A stretch of 64,000 bases of DNA, taken from the NCBI GenBank assembly GCA_037447655.1, contig JBBHKE010000169.1, forward strand, positions 29,021 through 93,020, in the 5' to 3' direction. Shown one piece after another: positions 42,204 to 53,660 of the stretch; position 1 is the stretch's first letter, and each line of letters begins with the position of its first letter. This DNA comes from Zygnema cylindricum (Eukaryota > Streptophyta > Zygnematophyceae > Zygnematales > Zygnemataceae). The notes beneath the pieces were generated by a model. The model was not told the origin of the DNA, made no database searches, and saw only the letters and a program-made list of their open reading frames with translations. Position numbers and translations under genes: made by a program.

Positions 42204-43630
42204 TTAGCTACCTTTTTCAGCAGTGAAATAGATTTCCTCCTTAAAACTAGCAGTAAAGACTCCTTTCCTAGTGCTAGTATGAAAACCCTTATCATCTAAT
42301 ACAGATGTAAAGATGAGGTTTCTTTTCAGCTCCAGAATAAACAATACATCGGAGAATGTAACTTTGGTTGTCTTTCCTTCTACTAACACTTTCAGATCTA
42401 CCGACCCTACAAGAGTAGTAGTGACTATCCTCCCATCCCCGTATTCTATCTCTACGGTAAGAATCTTTCTTATTTTAGTGAACAGGTGTTTATCGTTACA
42501 CATGTGCATAGATGCACCTGAATCTACAATCCAGCGTGCTTCACCTTTCAATCCACCGAAAGCACATTTATGCTTTCGTGGAATTTCTACCTCGTTTGTC
42601 GCTTCCAACTCCTCATCCAAGAGGAGCTCATCGTCCTCGTCTTTGGATTCCACCTCATGAACATGTGTCATAAGAGCCTTTTTCTTTCCTCTCGGGGTTC
42701 CACCGGTCTGTCCCTAGCTTTGTGCACTCTGCCATATAGTGCCATGGTTTCTTACTGAAATGACATAAACCCTAGGGAGCCCTTGGTCCGAACTCGTCAG
42801 TCTGATTTTTCTGCTCCCCCCCCTCCGTAATTTCCGACCGATCTCCGGGAATCCTTGTTTCTCCAGTGAATCCTAGCTGCCAAGGCTTGCCCACTCTTTC
42901 CTCCACTTCGAACCTCAATTGTATTCTCCCGAACGAGAATCATTCCTACCACTGAGTTCCATATCCACCTTGAGTCCGGTTAGTCCTGCACACGGTTGAC
43001 AATGTTCTGGAACTCATCGGGTAACTTCATCAGTAGACAGTTAACCTTTTGTTTTTCACTAAAATCTTTTCCAGCACACTCCCTAGCTCCATGAAAATTG
43101 TAGCAAGCTCATTACAAAAATCTAACATCTTCCCTCCTTTGTATACATACTCCTTAAATTTCTCATCAGCCAACTGTTGTTCCTCAATCGTAACATTTCG
43201 ATACATCTCTATGAGAGCCATCCAAAGAGCAAATGCCCTTTCTACCTGCAAATGAGGACATGCAAGTCCTTGAGTGAGATGGCGGAGGATGAAGTGCTTT
43301 GCCCCTATATTGTTGAAGTCCCAGGTATCAGTATCATTCGCCTCATTCCTTAGATTAGGTGATATGAATGCTGAACCAGTTGCTTTTGGTGTGGTCGTCT
43401 CCTTCTCCTTTCCTTTGTCCACCACCTCTCCTTCCTTTGTCTCCTCCATTGAAGTTGGATCAGCATCTCTAGTGAATGTGCCTTTTGTAAACCCTAGAGG
43501 TATCCTAAGACTGGATGGACGCCTAATCTGTCAACTCACTATTCCCCAAAACGGTTTCTCACATAGAGCTCTTATCATCATACTTTCACAGTATATGAAG
43601 CCAGATCCATTGAATATGGGCACCCTAGAT
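42204..43630 (-). pseudogene. Element C: gag and protease
   Basis: Gag frame 43449-43030 (HFILRHLTQGLACPHLQVER, IEMYRNVTIEEQQLADEK). The zinc knuckle near 42760 has lost its second Cys. Protease (42671-42204) with ARWIVDSGASMHMC keeps Trp where A2 and H have TAG. Confidence 0.88.
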
Positions 43631-43645
43631 GGTGGGCCCATAACC
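43631..43645 (-). promoter_or_regulatory. Primer binding site of C
   Basis: On the minus strand GGTTATGGGCCCACC directly follows the 5' LTR, identical to A2. Confidence 0.8.
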
Positions 43646-43967
43646 TGCAACTCTGAGACCTCCATAGGACCTCAGAGTAAGCAGCTCACACCAAGACTTT
43701 AGGATAACCCTGACCCCTTTGTCTTTTAGCACGAATAATTGCCACCCTGGCAAACAAAAGCTCTGACCACCTTCACCCCTATGAAGGCAAGACTCCCCTG
43801 AGTCGATAGCAAAAAGAATCTCTGAATTTGCTCCCCTGAGTAGTAAGTTATAGAGGGTCAAAGTTGAACTTTTGTACAGTATCTCTTTGGGAGAGAGGGT
43901 CCTATCTACCAATTTTTCTAAGTCTTATCTCTCTCTAAAACTCTATCTATTGTTGTACGGTACAAAT

Positions 43968-45323
43968 TGTTGTTCTTTGGTCTAAAATAGACCGCAGAAG
44001 CGACCCAAACTATCATGCAAAAAAGCTAAGCAAAAATAGGTCGACGAACAATCATTTGAAATGCATCCTCCATTTGCGTACACAGACGCAACAAACAACA
44101 TTTAGGGTTTCATGGAATAATCAACATAAATAAACCCTATGACAACATCTAAGGTTTGATGGAATAATCAACATAAGCAAACCGTAGGACAAATGCATAA
44201 ATAATGCATATCAAACAAACATAAAATAACATAAATAAATAATATCAAAAAGAGTGCAATCTCACATAAACATTAGATAAACAAAAGTATATCAATAAAC
44301 ATATTACTCAAATGCATGACTTAATCGGCAACCCTAAAAGTCTACATCTTCGGTCCCCACTTTACTAACCAGCATTGATGATTATTTTTCTAATGAAGCT
44401 CAAATCTATATATACATTTGTGAGCTGTTAACAAATCACTAAGTGTCATAAATTACGTTACTGTCACTAAATCCTATTTACGCATAATAACCTTTTAGTA
44501 AGAGTAAACTAATCGTAAGCGTACACCTGAAAGACAAGCAATCGTAAGCGTACACTTGTCTGCAAATACGACACATAAAGACACACAATTAAACTGTCGA
44601 TATCCTCATTGATCACCTAAAATATAACTATTTTAATCAACACTAAATCATTAATTCAAATAAGACAAAACATTGATGCTTCAAATATTTACATCGACGC
44701 ATCCACAAATCCGCGTCATAAGTGACAACTTGCTTAGTCACTTGTCGATAAGTCCACGTAGTGAACCGACATCGCATATGTACGGTCCACTAGATAATGC
44801 GTCATTAAAGATAACGAGATCCCTTGAAAATATCGGTAGACGACATTCGCCCTCCACGTGTACCATGACCAACTTGCCGCAATCAATTCGTACGATCCAA
44901 TTCTGTCCGTACCGAAATCACGTACTTCGTCATAAATGCGCCTTGTCGCATTTAAGGTACACGTCATTTTCGATAAATGCATGTCGCAATAAGCGACAAC
45001 TTAAAGTACACCTGTCAAATACGACGCTCCGTACCGGCGACGTCCCATGTAATAAATTTCATCTGTCGCATTATGTTTCGTACGTGCGACGTACCATTTT
45101 ATCTTCGTCGATTATCTCATGTCGGATTGCTTCGCGATCCGCCGTCCATTTCCTCTCACATTTCGCGCCACTCAATTACTCCATTAATTTTACGTGTACA
45201 TTTAATTCCCAATCCATAAATCCTTTCGAACCTCCACAATATATCGCGTAAATGCGTACGCACGAAACATCGCGTTCGCACGAAAGGATGTGTTCGCACG
45301 AAACTAACTTTTCAAAAACAACA
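43968..45323. repeat. Solo LTR of family S (S2) inside the C 5' LTR
   Basis: The ends TGTTGTTC and AAACAACA are flanked by CAAAT (43963-43967) and CCAAT (45324-45328). It is related to the solo LTR at 38080, as shown by shared TTCGTACG and GCTTCGCGATCCGCCGTCCA blocks. It is 1356 bp. No coding sequence is recognisable in it. Confidence 0.72.
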
Positions 45324-45769
45324 CCAATCATATTATATTGCCGTACAGAAAAGTACAGCTGCCGGTGTACTTTATGTACGGACATTGTATGACATGGCCT
45401 AAATGTCGACGCATGTCATATCCGGGTTCGGTCCCGTAATCCCTGGAGATGCCGCTATCGAACGTAATTGTGCCACATGTCATCCGATCTGGCGATGACC
45501 ACAAACCGCCGAGAATATCTTTTGCGATCTCGGCTTTCTTTTCGGCCGTCCGATTGAATGCAGATTTTAATCGTAGGCGTCATAAATTCTTGTGCGGTAT
45601 TTGTTTCGTAAAAGAAACAAAATGCGCGGTACTCGTTTCTTATCCATACCGAAATCTGTACTTTTTCATAATTGGATCTATGTATCTGTAAAGTTCCGCC
45701 GTTAAATGAATTTTACTACGTGGCAACATTTAAATAAATATCAAACGTAATAGTATTTATCTTAATGTC

Positions 45770-45840
45770 TAGACTTAACGGATAAGGCTACCGGCGTTTT
45801 GACGGCCGACACGTACCAGGATCAAATCCTGGTTCCGACA
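45770..45840 (+). other. tRNA-like block in the C 5' LTR
   Basis: CGGATAAGGCT, then CCAGG/CCTGG forming a perfect 5-bp T-stem around a 7-base ATCAAAT loop. This is the best T-arm of the series. It is antisense to the LTR. Confidence 0.68.
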
Positions 45841-46068
45841 TATTCCTTTTAGCAAATAAATCTACCTATCCGTAAATCAACTAATATATTTCCCGTAAAC
45901 CTCTGGATAGCCTAGGTAGCCATGGCTCTAGCTTCCTCTTCAACTTCTCAGTGACTACAACAAGTGTGGGAGTTGGAGAGAGAAGTTAGAGGCAGAATGC
46001 CTCGGCTTCTTTCTATATTCCAATTTAGACCTAGAAAATAATAAAGAACCATCTATTTCTACAGAAAC

Positions 46069-46560
46069 TTATTTCTGATCCAACCAAGTGAGTATTGGTT
46101 TATACTCGATTGGAAGAGAAAACATGAGATGGGTAATTTTGGTGTCAATGGGGAGTGTGAAGCCAACAGCGTCGGCTTCAACCAAGAGGTTGGCATAGTG
46201 GGAGGTGTAAGCCTCCATAGATGTGCCATCTTGGTAGACAATCGTCATTAGTGTCTTTCCAAGTTTGATTCTCGCTGTCATACCTGAGAGTTTGTGTGTC
46301 GCCTCTAGGGATTCCCAAATCTCTGCAGCAGTTTTGAGTCTCGTCACATTCATAGTTGATTGTCTGCTAGCCCACAAATCAAGCAATTTTTGGCTCGGAT
46401 CTCCCACATGTCCCAATGTTTCATCGCCTTTGTCTCATCAGCTTTCACACTGTTTGCATCCGCATGGATTGGACGCGTTTCTGGTCGAGTAACAATCCCC
46501 AAGCAATTCCTTTCCTCAAGGGCCGCCTCGGCCCGACACCTTCACAACTGATAATTAGAT
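46069..46560 (-). pseudogene. Element B: gag N-terminal part
   Basis: The minus-strand frame has TAAEIWESLEATHKLSG, KLGKTLMTIVYQDGTSMEAY and ADAVGFTLPIDTKITHLMFS, the UBN2-type gag domain of copia elements. Upstream bases contain a KHWDMWEIRAKN-type block in a shifted frame. It is cut by element C at 46068. Confidence 0.85.
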
Positions 46561-46575
46561 CATTCGAACGGCGCC

Positions 46576-46591
46576 TAGCGGGCCCATGACA
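46576..46591 (-). promoter_or_regulatory. Primer binding site of B
   Basis: The minus strand TGTCATGGGCCCGC follows the 5' LTR. It keeps ATGGGCCC of the initiator tRNA-Met anticodon-region site but differs on both sides. Confidence 0.6.
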
Positions 46592-47154
46592 TGTTGACCT
46601 TGATCAGACATTTCGAGTAACTAGGAAGATTCTTAAGACCACGTGCACGTAATTATATTAACAAGATTCGCAAAAGCGACAAACTTGATAAGTCATAGAG
46701 GTAGAAAAAGACAGAGGTGTAGGTGGGAAGAGTAAAAGGCATTCACATGTAGCAAGGCATAGATTAGATAGACGTTGAGCAAGTAGATTCCATTATAGTA
46801 GAAAAGAAATACAATTGTAATGAAAGGACGATGTCCAGTAATACACTAAGTCTGAATGCTAAAGCTGCCAAGCCTAATTTGTCTGTGAATGATAATTCCT
46901 CTTGTCTTGTACTACTCTATTTATTCTAATGCAAACAAAGAAGAACTAAGTGGCGGTCAAATGACCAAGTGCCACGTGTACAAGCCAACAGACAATAATA
47001 TATTGTGGGAATGTTTGCACATCTGTCTGACACATAATTTAATGTTCCACTGTAAAATCGATGTTGATGATGTGACGATACGATTTCGAAGTACTAATGA
47101 AATTGTACGGATCACTGTACAAAATAATCCCTCGGAATTGCACTAAAAACAATA
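46592..47154 (-). repeat. 5' LTR of element B
   Basis: 563 bp, the same length as 23541-24103, followed by the target duplication CCTCT (47155-47159). Confidence 0.88.
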
Positions 47155-47159
47155 CCTCT

Positions 47160-48030
47160 CTCCCTCTCTCCCTCTAATACATGGATAAAAAGAATTGAGG
47201 GGTCGCAAATGGAGTGTTGAGGTCAAACTAATTTTGGTTAAAAAAAAAAAAAAACTAAACTTAAGGCTTAGCGTTTAGGACTTTTAAAAGAAAAAGATGT
47301 TTCAATTTAGACATAAGCTTCAATAGTGGTTTCAATTAAATTCCACTAATTAAGAAAACTAATCTTTAAGCAATAATGAAGTCACTATTATTGCTATTAT
47401 AAATCACTAGTAAAAATGATAAGGTCGATACTCAATCGAAATGCGCTCACAATGGCAAAATTTCGCAATGCGAGAGCAAAATGAAATGTGATTGAAAAAT
47501 TGACCAGCTCACATTACAAACATTGAATGCACATTATCATACGATAGAGACATGATGTATACTCTAAAAAAGATACTCATACTAATTCCCATACATTGGA
47601 AACACATCGATACTAAATTATAATAACTCACTCACAAGCTTGACATTTGTGATTTTGCTCGCCAAATTGGATCTAAAAATGTAATTTTAGAAACGTTGCA
47701 TTGAACTTAGACGCAAATTAAAGAACAACGCCAACTAAAACTAATCGGAACGAAACTAAAAGAAGTCTTGTACGGAAAGCGTGATTCTCACAAAACAAAA
47801 CTAATAAAAGTCTTATACGAAAACTCAAACGAAACAAAACAAACCGTAAACACGAAACGTAGAAGATTTTTTTTTTTTTTTTTTAGGGTTTTTAGTAACA
47901 TGCGTGATATATCATCGTAAGAAATTTTCTAAAAAATCCTTCGATGAAGGTTGATGGATGGCAAAAAGAGCGTCAAAAAATATTTTTAGACAAAGATATT
48001 TTAGCGGCTATTGATGGATTTGCAATTTTG
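47160..48030. repeat. Right arm (outer part) of the large inverted repeat
   Basis: The reverse complement of 20135-20975, including the GGTCGCAAATG, ATCATACGATAGAGACATGATGTATACTC and TGCGTGATATATCATCGTA regions. It ends near the TGCAAAATTGCAAATCC terminus. No gene is recognised. Confidence 0.85.
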
Positions 48031-48477
48031 CATCCACCCTGTCGGAAGGCACATGGACTATACGACGTGTAACACTGCCATCGCTCGTTCAAATTAAGTA
48101 TTATTATAACAGTTTATAATAACAGTTGTACACTTCCACTATGTGGCTAGTGTGGCTAATTGCCTACACCAACTCAAAGCTAGGGCAAGAACTTGAAAGT
48201 CAAAAAACAAAGCCACTTTGATAGATTTGCCTTGGAATTTGTTGAAAATAAATTTAGAACTGTACATAAATGAAGCTGCAAAAGGCAGCCAGCCAGGAAA
48301 AAAAAACTATTTGCTCTAAAAATAGTCTTTGATTACTCGACGAAGGACAAAACAACTGACAATTACAGCTTTTATCTACCTTGAATATCTGATATACAGA
48401 CTTCCTTTCAAAAATAATTCAAAATCTTTCAACTACTAAACAATTTTAAAGTTTACTAACGACTTCTATTTGCTATC
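48031..48477 (-). other. 3' flank of the psaF fragment
   Basis: Probably the 3' untranslated region and spacer. No repeat or frame recognised. Confidence 0.4.
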
Positions 48478-48771
48478 TTAACGGGGAGAGACAGCGATAT
48501 TGGCGTCAAACTCAACCAACTTTCCATTCCTGAACTTGCTAACGGCAGCCAAAGGCCATGTGAATCCCTTTGACATGATACCCAAAGCAAGAGGGACATT
48601 AATGATAATCTCCTTCTCAGTAGGTTTTGCATCAGTTTTGATGCCTTGGATGTAAGCTCGCCCAACCCATCCGATCCATCCGGTAATATAGAGGAAGACG
48701 ATTCCTGGATAGACGAACTCTCCAAGATGAGCCAGGTCACCATCGACGATCAAATGAGGAAGACCGTCTTC
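48478..48771 (-). pseudogene. psaF: Photosystem I subunit III (PsaF), C-terminal fragment
   Basis: PsaF is a thylakoid protein on the lumenal side of photosystem I that helps dock plastocyanin or cytochrome c6. The fragment starts at [12 protein letters not shown] and continues through the membrane segment [19 protein letters not shown] and [15 protein letters not shown]. It ends VSPR before TAA. This covers about the last 97 residues; the transit peptide and the lysine-rich plastocyanin-docking N-terminus are missing. Immediately upstream, the sequence is a repeat (GGATTTGAAAATTGAAATATCC) also seen at 49098, so the gene is cut there, or a distant exon lies beyond. There is no internal stop. 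The VSPR tail resembles green algal PsaF. Confidence 0.85.
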
Positions 48772-49860
48772 AGCGATTGCGTCGCGGATTTGAAAATTGA
48801 AATATCCGACGGTAAAATTACTACTAATAACGCTATCGACACCACTTATATTAACGTACAATTAAGTTATTAAATGCACTTTCCCATGTGATAAAGTAAG
48901 GGTTTTTTTTTATCGTTTTGCTTCAAAACTTAGGCTGCAACGAGAAAATCTGCAGTCGTACCAAAACCATGAAATTACAAAAGTAAAAATTTTGTCAACT
49001 TTAAACTTTAAATGTACCGCGATTTGTCACCTAGCGCGTTTCGACCCACGGGTGTGTGATTAATGTCGTACTGCAAGTGGTTTCAGCGATTACGTCGCGG
49101 ATTTGAAAATCGAAATATCCAAGGGTAAAGGTTTACGTCCATAAGATTTTTGGAGAATCCAAAAAAATCTACATGAAAAAGTTTCCACGAAGGGATTAGG
49201 GTAACCTTCCATCAGGTGAAAAGTGGGGTTGTGTACTGGAGAAAGTACCCTTCCGTATTAGGCCGTACTGTTTTTTTTGTTTTTTTTTTACAAAAGATGT
49301 TTACTAAAAATTCGTTGAGATTCTCCAGACTTCTTTGCAAAAAACACCACCGTCCAATTTTCAATTTTCGACGCAAACGCCCTTTGTTTCCAGTACCTAA
49401 CTAGTCTCCTCCGACTGTCCTCGGGAGGAGAGTTAGCGATGACAGGACGCGTGTATTGGACCACTTGTAAATTTAGCGTCAATCCACGACGAACGTGAAG
49501 CTGTAAAGTTACATGTAGCAAATGGCGTTTACCTTCTAACGTCAAAAAAACCACCCTGTTCGACGACAAAATCTGTTTGCCGACAAAATCTTGGTCACCG
49601 GACATCCTTCACGCCTCCTTTATAAATGTGCACAGTCAAGTTGGTACATCGATAATGCATTCACGGACAAAATGGTACATTCTTCGACATTTGGACAAAC
49701 TTTGATTTTGCAACGGTTTCTGTGGCCGCTGGTACAACGACAACCCTAAGAACGTTAAAATTGTACATTAGCGTGACGCTACTAAGATATTTTAATTGAC
49801 GTCTATCCGTACACATACTTAGTAACGATTTTATCATTTTCGAAATGATGATTATTCCCA
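48772..49860. other. Non-coding repeat relics next to psaF
   Basis: Contains the GATTGCGTCGCGGATTTGAA block twice (48774 and about 49089), with a weaker form at 51144. A stretch at 48875-48960 resembles 6440-6540, inside the Harbinger-like element. I see no gene. Confidence 0.45.
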
Positions 49861-49867
49861 AGAGGTT

Positions 49868-49978
49868 CAATAGGATCCTACGTGGTACAAATTGCAATCT
49901 AACAAGTCAGAAAATTTAGCTTCAACAGGATCCTATGTGGTACGAATTGCAATCTAACAAGTCAGCAATTTTAGCTTC
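49868..49978. repeat. 55-bp tandem duplication
   Basis: Copies near 49868-49922 and 49923-49978 share AGGATCCTA, GTGGTAC and AATTGCAATCTAACAAGTCA with a few changes. Confidence 0.8.
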
Positions 49979-50612
49979 ACTGCCACGACCTGATGGAAGG
50001 GTGTTACAAATTTTACTGCCGGTAAACCTGATTGTACAATTACTGGGAACGCTTGATGGAAGGTTACCCTTAATCTGGACCGCCTTCGAAACTTTAATGC
50101 GTTGGAAAGTACCAGCACGCGTCAAATGTCAGAGTCCTTTCCAGCGGATGAATGAGGGAAGAAGTAATATTTAGACTGACGTTGCCTAAAACGTCAGTTG
50201 GTGCACTCCCTCCGAATCCAAGGCGACAAAGGATAAGTACATCGGACCTAGTCGGTAGAAATCCAACACGACAAGGAAAAGTACATCGGTACGCATTCCT
50301 CTTTTTATTACAGTTCGCGAGTGACGTGGAATTTATAAAGATTTTTGTCTGACGTCACACATTTTACTTTATGCTGACACGTGTGTACGCAATTTTCCTC
50401 CATAATGATCTTTATTGCTAATAATTAAATCTAAGTATTAGCGTGTTGACCCCACTCACTTTCAACTAGACGCCGTTGTCTGACATATAAGGAAAAGTAC
50501 ATCGGTATATAATCATGACAAAGAAGCATACGGAATAAAATTTTTTTTTTCTGGGTGCGCTTTTTAGTGTCGACTCCTATGGCACTATTTTTGTACGACT
50601 GTTCAAAACAAC
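49979..50612. other. Unassigned sequence
   Basis: A repeated AAGTACATCGG motif occurs at about 50238, 50279 and 50497. Short open frames on both strands show no recognisable protein. I cannot assign it. Confidence 0.3.
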
Positions 50613-50614
50613 TA

Positions 50615-51739
50615 CACCGCGAATCGTTATTAGGGTAGAATTCCATTAGGCGGTCCCAGTAAATGTACAAAAAAATTCTACTGGCAGCGTTTACTGGAAG
50701 ACTATTCCATTTTGTCGGGCCAGTAACAAACCTTCCTCAATTATGATTGGCGCCACGTAGGTTACTGTCTAGATTTGAAAAACGAAATATCTTTACGACC
50801 GGAGGTAGTTAATGATTCGTACGTAAAGTTTGCGGCCAGATTTTGATTTTGAAAACGGAAACCCAAATTTAAAAACGCAATGGCAAAAAGACGCGACAAA
50901 CTTCGAAAGTCGCGGCAAACTTTTAATGTCGTGGATGTCAGTCAGAGCGTGCCAAAATATTTTCGGCTCACATGCATCCGGCGTGGCAGGCGACACATGG
51001 ACCGAACGACGTAGGCACATGGCCTATACAACGTGTAGACTTGTGATCGCTTGTTCAAAGCGGATATTTTTTTTGCTATTTCACGTGTACCAATAGTACA
51101 CGTCTAGTAAAAAACAACTCTATCGTCACACTAGATGATGTGCGCGATTGCTTCGCAGACTTGAAAAAGTGGAATATCCAACGGCCAGGAATTACGCCTA
51201 CATCATTGGAGCTTCTTGACAGCTTTCCAGTAACGATATTCCTTTTGACAAAAAAAAAAATAAGGTACGGCGTGGTACGAATCTATACGAACTTGTACGA
51301 CGTCCAGTAACGAACCACACTTTTCGTTTACTGGAATTCTACCCTTAGTGTCAAAGGTTAAATAGTGTTGAAGAAAATTTACCGTACTTGATGCTAATTA
51401 AGAATTTGAAATTTTTCGAGAAAAAGGTGTATTCTAATTTCGGCGTTAATGCTAATTTGGGAACAACAAAAATGGAATATTCGCCCTAGGATTATATTCA
51501 ATAATATATGTCTCTGTACAAAATATAAGAAATAACACGCCGTCACGAATTTAAAATATCCGTACATGCCATACTTATTTATGTATCAGACTAATATCAT
51601 TTTTAGCGCCGTTCTATGCATTGCGCGTTTATACTTCATTTTGTTAATTTTCACATGAAAAGTTACATTTATATAGGTTTGACATTGACCATACACCACA
51701 CTATTAAGATTTATTGCACTCGGGCTTTGCTATTTTACG
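50615..51739. mobile_element. Mariner-like MITE (c type), interrupted and cut
   Basis: It starts after TA with CACCGCGAATCGTTATTAG and resumes after the nested element at 51345 with GTGTCAAAGG. It follows the reverse of MITE c (10261 downward), including TAATTAAGAATTTGAAA. The right end is not seen before element G begins at 51740. Confidence 0.65.
50633..51344. mobile_element. Harbinger-like MITE nested in the mariner-like MITE
   Basis: The ends GGGTAGAATTCCA and TGGAATTCTACCC-type are inverted, flanked by TTA (50630-50632 and 51345-51347). Removing it restores the host MITE. The interior has repeated TTACTGG motifs and no transposase. Confidence 0.72.
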
Positions 51740-52743
51740 TGCAATTCTGTATATCATTGGACCACAAATACAGAAGCCTAAGATAGTATTTAACTAACCC
51801 ACTTCCTCCACAGCACTACTGTCCAGGTTGGCAAAATGACAGTTTGATTGCACCCCTGTGCAGCCTGGACTCCCTTGAGTTCGTAGCAAAAAGAATCACT
51901 GAAAATGGCCAACCAGCCCATAAATTATAAGGTGGCAAAGATGCCAAGCTTATACAAACTCTCAAAGGGAGAGAGGTCACTACCTACCAAATTCTCTAAG
52001 TCCTAAAACCCTCTCACAACCCCTATCTACTAACGTACGAACGAATCAAACGACTGTAGGTTACAGAAAGGTACAACGGCCGATGTACTTTTTGTACGAC
52101 ATGTGTACGGCAAGGCCATTGAGTGGACGCGTGCCCAGTTTTAATTCATCCTTATGTTCCCCGGAATTCCCGCGACCAAATGTCATCCCTCCACGTGGCG
52201 CCACGTCATGCCACGTTCATAAACGCAAAAGTGACCATTCCGTGATCTTGGCAAAGATATACGCCGTCGGATTAAATCTGATATTGAACGTCGGTCGTCG
52301 AAACAAATGTCTGATTCATTTGTTTCGTGCGAGATAATATTTCGCACTATATATAACAGTAGATTCTATGTTCTTTAGTTTGTCGCGCTGTTAATTAAAT
52401 TCATGGTCTCAAAAGTGTTAAAATATTTATCAAACCTAATGTACCCTAACGGACTTCTACGATAGACTGGTTAGAGCTAACGGCTACACCGCGCTCTGCC
52501 GGTCAGAGGTTCAAGTCCTGCCGGACTCTACCTTTTGTTGAGAGTGACATAAGTCAATCTTTAGTCGTGCCTGCTTAAGCGAAGACAGCCATAGCTCAGC
52601 CACCCTCTCTATCCCTTAGTGACTACGACAAGTATGGTGGGTAGAGAGAGGAGGTGGAGGCAGGCTGTCCGCCTTTTTCTTTTCCTATTTGTAGCAAATT
52701 ATTTAGACCTAGAAAATACCATATTACACTAATAATTTCAACA
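51740..52743 (-). repeat. 3' LTR of G (D family)
   Basis: The plus-strand ends are TGCAATTCTG and ATTTCAACA, next to CTCCCCTTATT, the reversed polypurine tract. It has a tRNA-like block on the plus strand. It inserted into the MITE relic ending at 51739. Confidence 0.88.
52448..52532 (+). other. tRNA-like block in the G LTR
   Basis: GACTGGTTAGAGCTAACGGC, B-box GGTTCAAGTCC (full match) and a TTTT run after the block. The following palindrome (52542-52559) is degraded. Confidence 0.63.
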
Positions 52744-53660
52744 CTCCCCTTATTTTCTAGTCCAATTTGAACTTCAGTCCACACTTTTCTCTACAATACT
52801 TTAACTTGGGAGAAGGTACCGGTTTTGTCATCATATCATCCACCATGTCCTCATTGATTTATATACAAGATTCACAATCTTATTCTCAACTTTTTCTCTC
52901 ACAAAACTCAACCTTATGTTCATATGCTTAGCTTTGAAATGATGCTTTGGATTAGCTGCAATTGCGATGGCAGCTTGGATATCACAAAACACTTCATGCA
53001 CCCCCTTCTTCATATACCCTAGTTCTTGCAATAAGGACTTGACCCACATTAACTCTTTCACAGCAGAACACGAGGCCATGTACTCAGCCTCCATAGTGGA
53101 CTGAGCTACATCCTTTTGTTGCTTATTGCTCCAACAACAAACACCTTCCCCCACATACAACATTTACCTAGAAGTGCATCTCCTTATAGGTGCGTCCCCG
53201 TATCTGGCATCACTCCAAGTAGTGATGTCAGTGTGCTCTCCTCCCAAAATGCAACCATAACTCTCTAGTTCCCACCAAATATCTCATGACTCTCTTGGCT
53301 GCCTCCCAATCTCTCTTCATAGGATCATTAAGACTCCACTGAGTTCTCCAATTGCTGCCACTATATCTTGCCTAGTACAGTTTATAAAATATATCAAACT
53401 TCCTACGACCCGCCTATAAAGGATAAACTTCACAAACTCTCTCTCCTCTAGACTCATCTGATCATCTAGGATCATCAATCCCCATTCTACACTCCCATCA
53501 CTTACTTTATTCAAGTCCATGGGAGTGGTACAACTATTAGCCTTTTCCATCTAGAATTTTTCAAGCATATTACCTATTGCTTCTATCTGAGTAAGTCTGA
53601 TAATTCTTTTCCCCCTATCCCTCTCCATTTGGATCCCCAAAATGTATTTTGCCTCACCTA
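52744..53660 (-). pseudogene. Element G: end of reverse transcriptase and RNase H
   Basis: Minus-strand blocks STMEAEYMAS, QAAIAIAANPKHHFKAKHMN (RNase H, 53163-52831) and KANSCTTPMDLNKVSDG, VVGSLIYFINCTRQD (53550-53317). The metal-binding FCDN reads FCDI here. Stops and shifts are present. Confidence 0.9.

Larger units (their letters stand above)
37188..46063 (-). mobile_element. Copia element C, inserted in element B gag
   Basis: A minus-strand relative of A2. Its LTRs are 37188-39320 (3') and 43646-46063 (5'), each enlarged by a solo LTR. The target duplication GAAAC (37183-37187 and 46064-46068) is perfect. The internal part is 39321-43645. Confidence 0.93.
43646..46063 (-). repeat. 5' LTR of C, interrupted
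   Basis: The plus-strand ends are TGCAACTCTGAG and ATTTCTACA. The net length is about 1.06 kb after removing the solo LTR at 43968-45323. It has a tRNA-like block at 45770-45840. Confidence 0.88.
23541..47154 (-). mobile_element. Copia element B, full length, split by nested elements A2 and C
   Basis: A minus-strand LTR retrotransposon with two LTRs of 563 bp each (23541-24103 and 46592-47154) and a 5-bp target duplication CCTCT (23536-23540 and 47155-47159). The coding order on the minus strand is gag (46.5-46.07 kb, continuing at 37.18 kb), zinc finger and protease (37.1-36.55 kb), integrase (29.0-28.0 kb), reverse transcriptase (27.6-25.5 kb) and RNase H (25.5-24.7 kb). Removing A2 and C rejoins gag and pol. 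The LTRs differ at many positions, so it is an old insertion, as expected for the host of the nest. Confidence 0.9.

Noticed and set aside
48646-48873. Plus-strand frame of 75 codons
   Set aside because: Shadow of the psaF fragment on the other strand.
49935-50174. Overlapping frames on both strands at 49.9-50.2 kb
   Set aside because: Short, no family resemblance, and they include a tandem repeat; left unassigned.
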